Shown: positions 46,346 to 59,396, counted from the stretch's first letter. The stretch is 64,000 nucleotides of DNA from Protea cynaroides (GCA_028583415.1 CM053266.1:84264149-84328148), one strand, 5' to 3'. Translations and numbers: made by a program. Notes: generated by a model not told the origin, from the sequence alone.

Positions 46346-47384
46346 CCAAATGATGCAACCACCCCAAGGGATGGTTCAAACTTAGATCAAGAGAGTACTC
46401 GCACTTTCTAGGTGAACACAGATTTCTAGTAGAATGACCTAGAGTTAGTAAATCGTAAATATCAGATATCGGATTGAGATAATTCAAATTGGGTTTTAAA
46501 TATAAGATATGGGGCTACAACTTTTATGAAATAGAAAAATTTTAAATTATGAGTGAAAAACGGTTGAAAATGGATGTCAAAGGAAGAATTTTGTTCTTGA
46601 CAGAAATTTGAGAAAAATGAGAGGATAATACTTAAAAAACAATTCTTCTAAATTGTTGAGGGAGGGAAGCTTACCAACTCTTCAAGGCTAGATTAGATTG
46701 ATCTTCAAGGCTATTTATGTTTTTACTACTTCTAGATTGAAGTTTGAAACTAAGTAAAATTTTAGAGTAAAAAGATGAACTCAATCTTTGTTCAAAGATG
46801 TCAATAGCAATAATAGAGAATTCCATTCAAGAATGGAATGCCTCTGAGAGAAATTGTCAAGCCCTCTTCTAGGTTTTTGGATGATAAAAATGACTATAAA
46901 CCTCTCATTACATTAATATTAGTTGCCTCAATAATTCTAGTTGAAATCCTCAATACATGTGGTTGACCAATAACAAATAATAAGGAAAAAAAAGTTACAA
47001 AGAAAAGCTAAATATAAGTATTGTTATTGAAGCCCTCATTGCTAGGCAAATCTCCAACACCTTGATGCACGTTCCTAGGAGGTAAATGGAGCTTCAAAGG
47101 GTCTTCCTTGTAGTTGACCAAGGAAGGCATCTTCAGGACTTGGGAAGAGCAAGAGCAAGAGGTCCCATGGAGACTCCCATGGTATTTGGGATAGTTTCTT
47201 TGGTGCTTTTTTGTGGCTTGGTTCACAATGTTGTTGGTGTTTGGTCATGCTTTGGTCCAGTGCCAAATGGACTTTGTAAGCTTGGGCCTTGATGCAGGTA
47301 GATCTCTGTAAGGGCTTAGTTGTTGAACTTGAATGTAAATGGGTTGCATAATTCCCCTTATAAAAAAGAATTCATCATCAAATT

Positions 47385-47775
47385 ATTGTAGTCAGTCATA
47401 GAGGCATGGCCTCCTCCTGGATCAAATGGGAACATGCAATTTGGCATTGGTTCATCAATTATCTCCATCTTGTTAGGTATGAACAAAGCTGCATCACATA
47501 ATGCAACCTCGGCTCAATCATATAATGCAGTCACATATGGCTTGTCAAGGTTGTTAATGACTCGAGTGAGATGAATGTAGGTACTAATGTGTACATCCTT
47601 CTTCTTCTCTACATCTATTGAAAATTCGGATGGAAAGCGATGCACACGCAACCGCTCCAAATGTGGGTTCAATGCAAGGTTTGAAGATCTCTATTAAATT
47701 CATGGGAGACGAAAGACCTCCTTTAGGCTTGGACAACATAATGAGCTTTCCTCTCCTCCAAAGCTCTAATATCAA
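47385..47775 (-). pseudogene. Unidentified ORF behind a PBS-like site, copy 1
   Basis: On the minus strand the frame 47775-47584 reads 'MLSKPKGGLSSPMNLIEIFK', 'PCIEPTFGAVACASLSIRIF' and 'NRCREEEGCTH'. It stays readable with one stop to about 47385 ('HLTRVINNLDKPYVTALYD', 'PMPNCMFPFDPGG'). It starts right after a degenerate PBS ('gatattagagc'). It is conserved in copy 2 (54057-54442). I do not recognise it as gag, protease or a named host family. Confidence 0.4.
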
Positions 47776-47789
47776 ATGGTGTAACCACC

Positions 47790-49084
47790 CCCACAGAATG
47801 GTTCAAACTTGGATCAAGAGAGTACTCGCAATTTCTAGTTGAACACAAAATTTTGGTAGAATGACCTGCAGTTAGTAAATTGTGAATAACATCCTGCATA
47901 GGTATCAGATTGAAATGATTTAAATTGGATTTTCACAACATGGGCCATATGGGCTGGTCTGGACTTGGTTGTGCTAGTTATAAGAAGGGTTTGATATTTT
48001 AGGCTTCGGTTCTGAAAGGGGGTGAATTAGTGTTTCTTCAAATTTTACCCAACTTAGACGAATATGTGAAGTGTCACAAAACAAATGTAGCCACACAAGC
48101 GTGTGCACTACCACCTCACAACCATGACGTGGCTATAGGTTAACAAGTATGTGTATAGCCATCTTGCAAAATCAATAACACTCTAAAACATTCACAAGCA
48201 CAACCACACAACATGCAAATACGTGGTTCACATTCACATTGTGTGAGGGCTACATCTACGGAGTAATGCCCCTTTTGGACTAGGTATTTACCCAATACAC
48301 TCTTCTTTTAAGTAACTACAATAACTAAAGTGCCACAACACCTACTTTTACCCTTTATAGTACAAAGGCTAGGGTTAAAACTGTAAGAGCTTCTCCCAGG
48401 AGCGGGTTCGGATTGGTGGTCGAGTCTAAAACATACAAACAAATTCATGAAAGAAGACTTGATAGTAATCTAGTATTTTTCTTTCTTCATTCACAACACA
48501 AACCATTCGTTCATAAACCATCCATCACTTTGACATAATTACAGTGGACATCTTAATCTTATACAATCTGTAACATCTGGTGGCTAGATAAAAAACTTTA
48601 CACAACTTTACCAATTAAAATACATTCATTAACAAATCTCGTAATTTAATTACCAAAAGTATACCAAAGGGTGATCAACTCCCCACTTGGACTTTTACTT
48701 GCATTCTTCTTCATCTCTATCCTCACTAAAATCATCTGGAAAACATTTAAACAATTGATATGAGCCTAAGCTCAGTGAATAAAAGTCCATCTTGGTAGGA
48801 ATACAAGCAAGCATACATGAAACATAACGAGACTTTATATTAAAGTGTACTCATGTAAACTTAGCATTTCTTAACAAAGACAATAAGGTAACATGATTCA
48901 AGGGAAAATACTGATATTTCATCACTTGGTTTTGCTTAAGCATTTAATTCCAATATTATTCATTTAGCCTTATTGCCCTTGAACTTTCCTCATTACTTTC
49001 TTTCTCCTATAGCATTTCTATTTCTTACTTTTGATGACTAACTCAACGGATTACCAATATCTTGTTTGTCATTTCTAAACTCAA
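47790..49084. other. Unit X copy 1, LTR-like non-coding part
   Basis: It has the phrase 'atgggctggtctggacttgg' shared with 31665 (a second LTR-like block of the same unit) and 'gcctaagctcagtgaataaa' (48765), which recalls the 'gagctcagtgagaaaaca' phrase in the Tekay LTRs (16250). No ORF. Confidence 0.45.
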
Positions 49085-49571
49085 CGACTCCATGACTTGC
49101 TCATTTTGTCTTTCATAACTAGACTCAATGACTTGCTCGTTTATTATCTTTTATTTTTAGACTTGATGACTTGCTTGTCGGTCTTTCATATCTTGACTCA
49201 ACAACTTGTTTTTTTCATCTTTCATATCTTGACTCAACGACTTGCTTGTTTCATCTTTCATATCTTGACTCAACTACTTGCTTGTTTCGTCTTTCATATC
49301 TTGACTCAACGACTTGCTTGTTTCGTCTTTCATATCTTGACTCAATGACTTGCTCATTTCGTCTTTCATATCTTGACTCAACGACTTGCTCGTTTCATCT
49401 CTCATATTTAGACTCAAAGAATTCTTCGTCGTATCTTGTCCCTCATATTTAAACTCAACTGTTTCTTCACCGTATCTTGTCCCTTATATTTAGACTCAAC
49501 GGATTCTTTACCGTGTCTTGTCCCTCATATTTATACTCAAAGGATTCTTCATTGTCTTGTCCCTCATATTT
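49085..49571. repeat. 33-36 bp minisatellite 'tcatatcttgactcaacgac', copy 1
   Basis: About 13 units of 'tttcatatcttgactcaacg' plus 'acttgcttgtttcgtc', passing into a second form 'catatttagactcaacggat'. The open frames through it are array effects. The array ends exactly at the X duplication junction. Confidence 0.88.
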
Positions 49572-49675
49572 AGAGGTGGAAAGGTATCCAATTTGTGGGT
49601 GCCATGGTAACGGCATTTGCCATGGTTGATGATTGTCTCTATGTCGGATCAGTAGTTTATACTGTTCTTCGAGCT

Positions 49676-49699
49676 GGGGGGGGGGGGGGGGGGGGGGGG
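49676..49699. repeat. 24-base poly-G run
   Basis: Uninterrupted G from 49676 to 49699. The paralogous place in copy 1 (31510-31517) is only 'gggggggagg'. Confidence 0.9.
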
Positions 49700-50045
49700 A
49701 ATGGTGACATTACTTCATGCGTCCTCGTTTCATAGGTAAACACAGATTTCTGGCAAAATGAATCACAATCAGTAAATTATGAATAACTTCTTGCTCAGGT
49801 ATCAGATTGAGATGATTCAAATTGGGTTTCACAACATGGACCATATGGGCTGGTCTAGACCTGGTTTTATTGATTCCAAAGGAAGGTTGTGGTGCTTGTG
49901 GGCCATGAGTTGTGCTTGGAGTTTGCTTTGGGTCATAGAATGAATATGGGTTGGTTTACTTGAATAAAGAGTTGGTCGGGACGGTCATATGGGTGTGGGT
50001 GTGAGCGTGGCCTCCATTATTCACCCCTTTTTTAAAAGAATTTTA

Positions 50046-50665
50046 TTTTCAAATTCTTGTTCCATCCAAAAGTACTTCAGTTCCACTGTAGTCAAATATA
50101 AAATTAAGTATTTCATCAAGCAATGACCTGCAAAAAAAGGGATGATCTGCAACAAAACTAGTTTCTTGATTGGTAATGATAACACTCCATTTCAACCCTT
50201 GAGTTGTTGGCAAAGAACTGTGCACTTCAACAAGGTCAGTGTCCACCATTGATTCCCTAATGAATCGAACAAATGAATGATGAGATGTTGGTGAAAACAT
50301 TTTCAAGAACGGATCACCATGCCCAACGTAGGTGTCATGCCCATAATGTGGCTAGGTGTTGCTCCATGCATTTGCAAGAATAAGTGATGATGCTAGGATG
50401 ATGTAATTAAAGTGGACTTTCTCATCAAGTGGGTCCTGAAAAATACTATCATTTATCCCATACTGAGTTGGTTTTTTCAAGGGCGACTCATGGCGTTCCT
50501 TTCTTTATGAGGAAATTCCTCCTCTGGGTATTCATCGAACACCGTGTGATGCACTTAAATCAAATGAGATACAATCATCCAACTTCAATGTTTGTGGTGT
50601 ATTGTAAAATGGATAAATATCCAAATTTAGTCCCATGGTATGATCTCCTCTTCTTAAAAACTCTG
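50046..50665 (-). pseudogene. Unidentified ORF behind a PBS-like site, copy 2
   Basis: Right after 'ggtatcagag' (minus strand, 50655-50664) the frame reads 'MGLNLDIYPFYNTPQTLKLD' and 'DCISFDLSASHGVR', then a stop. Further on: 'QDPLDEKVHFNYIILASSLI', a stop, and then an open run to 50049 with 'GHDTYVGHGDPFLKMFSP', 'FVRFIRESMVDTDLVEVHSS' and 'FIFDYSGTEVLLDG'. Only two or three stops break about 200 codons, which suggests a real former gene. I do not recognise the family. It is not obviously gag or pol and may be a captured host gene. Confidence 0.45.
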
Positions 50666-53600
50666 ATACCAAATGATGCAACCCTCCCCAAAGGGGATTT
50701 CGAACATCAGATTGGGAGAAGATAAAACAAGCTCAAAGAAAAACAAAATTTAGATATAGCAATTTCTAGAATTACATGATCATAGTAAAATAAAGATAAC
50801 TCACGGCATATAAATTGGATTGAGATGATTCTAAATCAAGTAGTTAGAGTTGTGATATTTCTATGGTTTTTTTTTTTTAACAAACTCGACCTAAGAAAAC
50901 TAGTGTAAGATTTCCAAAAAATTGTTTGAAATTGAGGCATATGCACGGGATATATCAGGAAATTGCAATATTAGGATAGATAAAAGGATGGAATACAACT
51001 CTTCTTTTAGGTAATGATGTAAATGGATAGCAAAAAATTTGCATTCGATTCGAATTTGCACCAGTTTAGGAGAATTCAAATCCGAACAATTGGATTCGGA
51101 TGTGAATTCAGATAGATGGGATTAGACTCGGATGCAAATTCAGATGTTAGTGTTTTGAGCTGGATTTCATCCGTTCTGATCGTTTATATGCTTATAGTTA
51201 TTAAAATAATCAGAATGGATGACATGTCATTATATTTCATTTGTTTGTTTCTTTTATTAAAATAATAAAAGAAAATAAATGTGAAATGTGGGAATATTAA
51301 AATAATCAAGGAGGGGGAATAGGGACTGCTGTATTATTCATTAGCATCGTAAAATGGAATGGGATTATGGGGACAAATGTTTTATTTATATTATCATTTG
51401 ACCTTTTGGGTTGCTTTTGTGCCTTCTAGACTTTGGGGTTTTCCTTTTTATTATTTGGCCTTCTATGGTTTGCTTGCAGGACCATAAAAAAGAGGGAGAA
51501 GGAGTGTCGTAGATTCGAAGATCTGTTCGATGTCACCCCTACTTCATGATCGCCTTTTAAGGTGTGCTCGGTGTTTTATCTTTAAATCTTCACTACTTCC
51601 TATCGAACAGTAAATAAATTACTCGATTTTCTCATAGGTTAATCTATTGGGGCTGAAATTTGAATTGTAGGGAACCCTTTCATAGGTGATTCTACCCTTA
51701 GGGTTTTGTCTCCAGAGACCACTCCTACAAGGTGAAATCATGCCTTCAATAGGGTTTGGTTTTTTCTTGAACCAAACCCATGCAAGTTCGGTTATTAGAT
51801 ATTTTTATTTCACTTATTGTTTTGAGTGTTAGTTGGATCTATTCAATAGATCTAGAGGTTAGGAATCTGTGCCAAAAGTTTCATTTGGATAACTATTGAG
51901 GAAGATTCCTCATCTGAAATGCCCTCAACTCTTTCATTGGTTTCTAATTACTTAAGATGAAGCCCTCATTTTCTAAACTTGTTTTTAATTTATTCCTTCC
52001 TATTTCAGTTTCCAAATACTACATTTTTCTATTTCTTCTCTTTTATTGTAGGGACTTGGTTGGTTCTTACTTTAAATTTATTATTTTTGTGTTTTTGGAT
52101 GGTATTTTTTTTTTTTTTGTACATTCATTGCAAAAACAGCTTTATATGTTTTCTAGATTCAAATCGGATTTTATCCAAATAAAATTAAGATCCAGATTTA
52201 GCTTTTACACTTCTGGCAGATTTTGAATTGGATTTGGAGAAGATATTTGGTAAACGGATTCGAATTTGTACAGTGGTATAACCAATTCAAATTCATTCCG
52301 TTTACAGCTTTACTTCTAGGTTGATTGCAATGCCAAAGATGTCTTGCAACTCTTCTAGGATGCGATTAGGATTAGAAAACGTCCAACTCTTTCAGATTGA
52401 AGTAAAATTCTTCTAGGTTTCAAGGTGTGAATTCTTCAAGGTTTCAAGGAAAAGACATGCTCCAATCCACTATTTTAGTTAAAAAAAAAAACAACTACTT
52501 ACTTATTATGTGAAGATTAGTCACTATTTATAGGCTTTACAAACATTTAAATCTATCAAAATAATCTCAACCATCTCCTATAATCCTAGGACTAAGATTG
52601 CACATAGAGAAAATAAAAGATAAATATAAATGGTTTAATAATTTCAATATATAGAAATTTGTCCTAAGGTATTGATACTTGTTCTTAGGCATAGAAATTT
52701 GTTTCAATGAGAAAACTTAGATTTTCTTAGTTAATCCATATAAAGAGTCACGATAATAGAGAAGGTAGAAAGAAGCTTTAAGAAAAATGTCCACATCATC
52801 ATCCACTAAAGCAAATGAAAAGACAATTCTGTACATGCTCAAAGAAAAGATCACAACTCTCTAGATACAGTTTGGATTGATCTTATGTCAAAGGTATATG
52901 AAATTAAACTCATAAGGTTACAACTTTCATATTTTGAGTATTTTAAAATTCAAAATAGAAATATCCAGAAAATACCCTTGAAGTCTGTACGTAAAAATCA
53001 CATGGCTCTCATTCCAAATGAGCAACCACCCCAAGGGATGGTTCAAACTTAGATCAAGAGAGTACTCGCACTTTCTAGGTGAACACAGTTTTCTAGTAGA
53101 ATGACCTAGAGTTAGTAAATTGTAAATACCAGATATCGGATTGAGATAATTAAAATTGGGTTTTAAATATAAGATATGGGGCTACAACTTTTATGAAATA
53201 GAAAATTTTTAAATTATGAGTGAAAAATGGTTGAAAATGGACATCAAAGGAAGAATTTTGTTCTTGATAGAAATTTGAGAAAAATGAGAGGATAATACTT
53301 AAAAAACAATTCTTCTAAATTGTTGAGGGAGGGAAGCTTACCAACTCTTCAAGGCTATAATAGATTGATCTTCAAGGCTATTTATGTTTTTACTACTTCT
53401 AGATTGAAGTTTGAAACTAAGTAAAATTTCAGAGTAAAAAGATGAACTCAATCTTTGTTCAAAGATGTCAATAGCAATAATAGAGAATTCCATTCAAGAA
53501 TGGAATGCCTCTGAGAGAAATTGTCAAGCCCTCTTATAGGTTTTTGGATGATAAAAATGACTATGAACCTCTCATTACATTAATATTAGTTGCCTCAATA

Positions 53601-54056
53601 ATTCTAGTTGAAATCTTCAATACATGTGGTTGACCAATAACAAATAATAAGGAAAAAAAGTTACAAAGAAAAGCTAAATATAAGTATTGTTATTGAAGCC
53701 CTCAATGCTAGGCAAATCTCCAACACCTTGGTGCACGTTCCTAGGAGGTAAATGGAGCTTCAAAGGTTCTTCCTTGTAGTTGACCAAGGAAGGCATCTTC
53801 ATGACTTGGGAAGAGCAAGAGCAAGAGGTACTCATGGAGACTCCCATGGTATTTGGGCTAGTTTCTTTGGTGCTTTTTTGTGGCTTGGTTCACAATGTTG
53901 TTGGTGTTTGGTCATGCTTTGGTCCAGTGCCAAATGGACTTTGTAGGCTTGGGCCTTGATGCAGGTAGATCTTTGTAAGGGCTTAGTTGTTGAACTTGAA
54001 TGTAAATGAGTTGCATAATTCCCCTTATAAAAAAGAATTCATCATCAAATTATTGT

Positions 54057-54442
54057 AGTCAGTCATAGAGGCATGGTCTCCTCCTGGATCAAATGGGAAC
54101 ATGCAATTTGGCATTGGTTCATCAATTATCTCCATCTTGTTAGGTATGAACAAAGCTGCATCACATAATGCAACCTCGGCTCAATCATATAATGCAGTCA
54201 CATATGGCTTGTCAAGGTTGTTAATGACTCGAGTGAGATGAATGTAGGTACTAATGTGTACATCCATCTTCTTCTCTACATCTATTGAAAATTCGGATGG
54301 AAAGCGATGCACACGCAACCGCTCCAAATGTGGGTTCAATGCAAGGTTTGAAGATCTCTATTAAATTCATGGGAGATGAAAGACCTCCTTTAGGCTTGGA
54401 CAACATAATGAGCTTTCCTCTCCTCCAAAGCTCTAATATCAA
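54057..54442 (-). pseudogene. Unidentified ORF behind a PBS-like site, copy 2 of 47385-47775
   Basis: The same frame as in copy 1 with few changes: 'NRCREEDGCTH' replaces 'NRCREEEGCTH' and the readable tail is the same. Both copies keep the reading frame over the first 63 codons. Confidence 0.4.
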
Positions 54443-55749
54443 ATGGTGTAACCACCCCCACGGAATGGTTCAAACTTGGATCGAGAGAGTACTCGCAATT
54501 TCTAGTAGAACACAAAATTTTGGTAGAATGACCTGCAGTTAGTAAATTGTGAATAACATCCTGCATAAGTATCGGATTGAAATGATTTAAATTGGATTTT
54601 CACAACATGGACCATATGGGCTGGTCTGGACTTGGTTTTGCTAGTTTATAAGAAGGGTTTGATATTTTAGGCTTCGGTTCTGAAAGGGGGTGAATTAGTG
54701 TTTCTTCAAATTTTACCCAACTTAGACGACAATGTGAAATGTCACAAAACAAATGTAGCCATACAAGCGTGTGCACTACCACCTCACAACCATGACGTGG
54801 CTAGGTTAACAAGTATGTGTATACCCATCTTGCAAAATCAATAACACTCTAAAACATTCACAAGCACAACCACACAACATGCAAATACGTGGTTCACCTT
54901 CACATTGTGTGAGGGCTACATCTACGGAGTAATGCCCCTTTTGGACTAGGTATTTACCCAATACACTCTTCTTTTAAGTAACTACAATAACTAAAGTGCC
55001 ACAACACCTACTTTTACCCTTTATAGTACAAAGGCTAGGGTTAAAACTGTAAGAGCTTCTCCCAGGAGCGGGTTCGGATTGGTGGTCGAGTCTACAACAT
55101 ACAAACAAATTCATGAAAGAAGACTTGATAGTAATCTAGTATTTTTCTTTCTTCATTCACAACACAAACCATTCGTTCATAAACCATCCATCACTTTGAC
55201 ATAATTACAGTGGACATCTTAATCTTATACAATCTGTAACATCTGGTGGCTAGATAAAAAACTTTACACAACTTTACTAATTAAAATACATTCATTAACA
55301 AATTTCGTAATTTAATTACCAAAAGTATACCAAAGGGTGATCAACTCCCCACTTGGACTTTTACTTGCATTCTTCTTCATCTCTATCCTCACTAAAATCA
55401 TCTGGAAAACATTTAAACAATTGATATGAGCCTAAGCTCAGTGAATAAAAATCCATCTTGGTAGGAATACAAGCAAGCATACATGAAACATAACAAGACT
55501 TTATATTAAAGTGTACTCATGTAAACTTAGCATTTCTTAACAAAGACAATAAGGTAACATGATTCAAGGGAAAATACTGATATTTCATCACTTGGTTTTG
55601 CTTAAACATTTAATTCCAATATTATTCATTTAGCCCTATTGCCCTTGATCTTTCCTCATTACTTTCTTTCTCCTATAGCATTTCTATTTCTTACTTTTGA
55701 TGACTAACTCAACGGATTGCCTATATCTTGTTTGTCATTTCTAAACTCC

Positions 55750-56650
55750 ATGACTCCATGACTTGCTCATTTTGTCTTTCATAACTAGACTTAATGACTT
55801 GCTCGTTTATTATCTTTTATTTTTAGACTTGATGACTTTCTCATCGGTTTTTCATATCTTGACTCAACAACTTGTTTTTTTTTTACATCTTTCATATCTT
55901 GGCTCAACGACTTGCTTGTTTCATCTTTCATATCTTGACTCAACTACTTGCTTGTTTCGTCTTTCATATCTTGACTCAATGACTTGCTTGTTTCATCTTT
56001 CATATCTTGACTCAATGACTTACTCATTTCGTCTTTCATATCTTGACTCAACGACTTTCTCATTTCATCTCTCATATTTAGACTCAACAAATTCTTTGTC
56101 GTATCTTGTCCCTCATATTTAGACTCAATGGATTCTTCGCCGTATCTTGTCCCTTATATTTAGACTGAATGGATTCTTCGCCGTGTCTTGTCCCTCATAT
56201 TTAGACTCAAAGGATTCTTCATTGTATTGTCCCTCATATTTAGACTCAAAGGATTCTTCATTGTATTGTCCCTCATATTTAGACTTAACAGATTCTTCGT
56301 CTTGTTTTGTCTCTCATATTTAGACTCAACGGATTCTTCGCAGTTTCTTGTCCCTCTTCTCTAGACTCAACAGATTTCTTGTGTCTTGTCTTTTGTTGCT
56401 AGACTCAATGGATTACCATGTCTTATCTCTGATCTCTTGACTCAATGTGTTTCTCGTGTCTTATCCTTTATATCCAGACTCAACGGATTTACCGTGTCTT
56501 TTCACTCTTAAACTCAAAGGATTTTTCGTGTCTCACCTTTCATCTCTGGACTCAATGGATTACCATGTCTTGTCACTCTAACTTAGACTCAATGGGTTTT
56601 CCGTGTCTTGCCCTTCGTATCTAGACTCAATGAATTATCGTGTCTTGTCT
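55750..56650. repeat. 33-36 bp minisatellite, copy 2, longer than copy 1
   Basis: The same two unit types as 49085-49571, but the array continues beyond the duplicated segment (56242) to about 56650 with more diverged units ('gactcaatggattaccatgt'). This shows the array is the region in which the duplication junction lies. Confidence 0.85.
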
Positions 56651-56771
56651 ACATACCTTCTTAACATATCTGAGCATTTCTGCTCTCATAACCTTTGCTT
56701 AAACTAACATTATCATCTTTTTATTTTCCCATATTTTGTTGTCCACTAAGGTTGTGGCAGTCCATTTGTTT

Positions 56772-59218
56772 TGTAAGATCCACACTCCACTAACTTGGTT
56801 TAACCGTGTCATGTCAGGTCTTCCCATCATTCCTGGACCAAGTGGACCGAGCGTGTGAAGATGGATCACAAACCAGGTATAAAAATCGACTCAATATCCA
56901 AAACTGTATACATATGGTGGCATACCTGGGTAGGTACGGTCGACCATATGGAAATAAACAATGGTCACTGATCAATGACCCTACGGTCGATGATTTTGAC
57001 CCTACGGTCGATGATTTCGACCCTACAGTCGATGATTTCGACCCTACGGTCAACGGGTCCTGCGACCGTAGCCATCGACCGTGAGACCCTAGATCAGACT
57101 CCGAGTTTTGAAAATTTTCCTAAATTAAGAGATTTCTTTCCTAATTGAAAGAGGACTCTATATGGAGAATTTTTCTCTATATAAAGGAAGTCCCTTAGCC
57201 TTTTTTTACTCTTTTAGAACATTAGTAAACCCTAGAGAAAGAGAAGAAAAGAGAAGAAAGAGAAGGAGAAGAATAAAAAGCTAAGGAGAGGATTTTGCTG
57301 AGAAGATAATGACTCTCTATCACAGGAAAATGTATGAATCTAATCTCTGGAGATATAAACTCTAAGGAATAAAACTTCTATGGAGGTTAGGAGATATCAA
57401 CCTATTATGATCCATGTGATTTTCTTGCAAAAATCCGAAGGAGAACCATGAGGATTGAGTTTGATGATTAGGGTTGATAAGAAACTACTAATGATGGCCA
57501 TATGATGACCTTAGGATAAACCCAATTGAAGAGCAGAGGATTTGACCCAAGAATAACTCTAATTGCATGTAGTCTGTGACCAGAAATCCCAAGGAAGTAG
57601 CTATGATTGACCATAGCATGACCAGCCTGATTAGAGGATCGACCATAGGCATTCGAAATGATTCAGGAATCATATGGTCGCAGCTACGGTCACACCATAT
57701 GCGATCGTAGGGTATTGACCATAAGCAGTAAGGTCGATATTGTATGAGACCATAGGACCAATCAGACATATATCAGTGCTCTATTTTGATTTCGTACTGC
57801 TGTAACATGTTATATATGAACCCTAACTTAAATTCATATAATTTTTAGGTTGTTAAATTGATTGAAAGAGAATTTTAAAAGTTAGAAGGAGATCGAGTAT
57901 TGTTAATAGGTGAGGGAACAAGACCTAAACTAATTGGTTAATAACAAATTGTTTATTTTTATTAAGTCCAATACCATGATTGATTCTATGCTTGTATGCT
58001 TGTAATGTGCATCTTACATGTCATCCAGTATATTATGTTCATGCATATTTAATTCTGTTTATTTATAACATGATGATGATGATGATGCTAGGAATAGGCA
58101 TGTGAATGTATGTGTGTGGTTGATGTGTTGGATGCGAATGGAGCATCAGGGGGAGGACGTGGCATGGTGGTCTTTGACTTCGTCACCAGACTCTAGCTCT
58201 ATCTCTACTCAAGTCCTGCCCACTAAAATCATCATATCGCCATTACCTTAGCAGAACTATTACATCGTAGGGCATCAGGGGAGGTGGTCTTGGACCGTGT
58301 GGTCTTGGACCGTGTGGTCTCTGATTCTGTCGAGAGGCCTTAGCTCTATCTCCATGGATGTATTGAGGGATGCTGGGGTGAGGCCTTGGATACACAGTTT
58401 GGCATTAGGATTGGTTAGTTGCGAGCCCAGTTTACAAGCCCTCGCCAATAGGGGCTTACGTATTAGTATGGGTAGGGCATCAGGGGAAGTGTTGGTGGTG
58501 TTTAATCTGGATACTTTTAGCTCTATCTCTATTCCATGATGGGTGCATGTGGAATGGAAATGATGTTTGATCTATTGGGACGGATTCACACACTCGTGTA
58601 TAGAGGTGTGGGGACCACCAAACCTTTTTATAGCACATTACAAACTTAAAAACCAGATCAAAGATATGAATTGATTTGATGCATATGTTTGTTGCATTAT
58701 TTTGTTTGCTCACTGAGCCATGATGTGTACTCACCCTTTCGATGTCGAATATTTTAGTTAATGATGCAGGTCCTATTGTTGAGGAATATATGAATGCACC
58801 GACGTATGTACATGTTGCCGCCATGGACGTAGAAGCTGTTGAAGATACGCATGATTCTTCATGCCAGTGCAACCAGTGCATATTCAATTAGTTTAGCTAT
58901 ATTTGATTATTGGAACATGTAATGGATTAATTATTTTTATGTCTTGAGTTTTAAAGATAATCGAATTAATTATTTAATATCATCGTTAGACACTTGATTC
59001 ATTATTTATAAAACTTCTACTTATTTATTTATTATCTTTGATTAATATCATTGTTAGACACTTGATTCATTATTTATAAAACTTCTACTTATTTATTATC
59101 GTGGAATATGTGTGTGGTTTGATATGGTGGGTACGATCTATACGAGATCCTGGTTGAACCATTGGTTTATTGACAGTTCATCACATTAATCTGGTTAGAC
59201 CAGAATTGGGGTGTGACA
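56772..59218 (+). repeat. Element E: Tekay-like 5' LTR, plus strand
   Basis: 2447 bp from TGTAAGATCC to GGGGTGTGACA, followed by a PBS. The second half (57880-59218) is the reverse-complement counterpart of the element C LTR: 'aacaagacctaaactaattg', 'gatgctggggtgaggccttg' and the 'gatagagct' blocks. The first half is diverged and carries its own short repeat array. Only this one LTR of the element lies in the window. Confidence 0.85.
56976..57060. repeat. 19-bp repeat 'gaccctacggtcgatgatt', four units
   Basis: Four near-identical units inside LTR E. The 'gaccct..ggtcga' core is related to the 'agggtcgatgg' motifs in the LTRs of C and D. Confidence 0.85.
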
Positions 59219-59220
59219 AC

Positions 59221-59234
59221 TGGGTATCAGAGCG
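59221..59234 (+). other. Element E primer-binding site, tRNA-iMet type with an extra G
   Basis: 'tgggtatcagagcg' two bases after the LTR end; the usual form is TGGTATCAGAGC, so one G has been added. Confidence 0.8.
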
Positions 59235-59395
59235 TCTCAGGTTCTACCCATTGACCTAACTACTTTCACGTGAGTCATGAACTGAGTTAGGATATAAAAA
59301 TTAAAAATTATAATAAGAACACACCATAAACACTTGTGTTGTATAAGACATAAACGAAGAAAGAAAATAATGCACATATGTAAATGGAAAATCAA

Positions 59396-59396
59396 T

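Larger units (their letters stand above)
31409..49571. repeat. Duplicated unit X, copy 1 (split by copia element F)
   Basis: 31409-33309 plus 44961-49571 (about 6.5 kb without F) matches 49572-56242 throughout, with scattered substitutions. The unit begins 'agaggtggaaaggtatcc' and ends in the 'ttgactcaacgacttgc' minisatellite. It contains several LTR-like blocks with minus-orientation PBS motifs ('ctgataccaaatgatgcaac' at 32350; weaker forms at 46346 and 47768) and minus-strand ORF remnants. It lacks recognisable gag-pol. Compared with copy 2 it lacks about 133 bp at 31853. Confidence 0.85.
49572..56242. repeat. Duplicated unit X, copy 2 (uninterrupted)
   Basis: 6671 bp directly following copy 1. 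It carries the empty insertion site of element F at 51618-51622, an extra block of about 133 bp at 50035-50168 absent from copy 1, and a poly-G run of 24 (49676-49699) where copy 1 has about seven G. Confidence 0.85.

Noticed and set aside
49097..49452. Overlapping ORFs with LSYLDSTTCLF repeats
   Set aside because: They derive from the 33-36 bp minisatellite and have no independent support.
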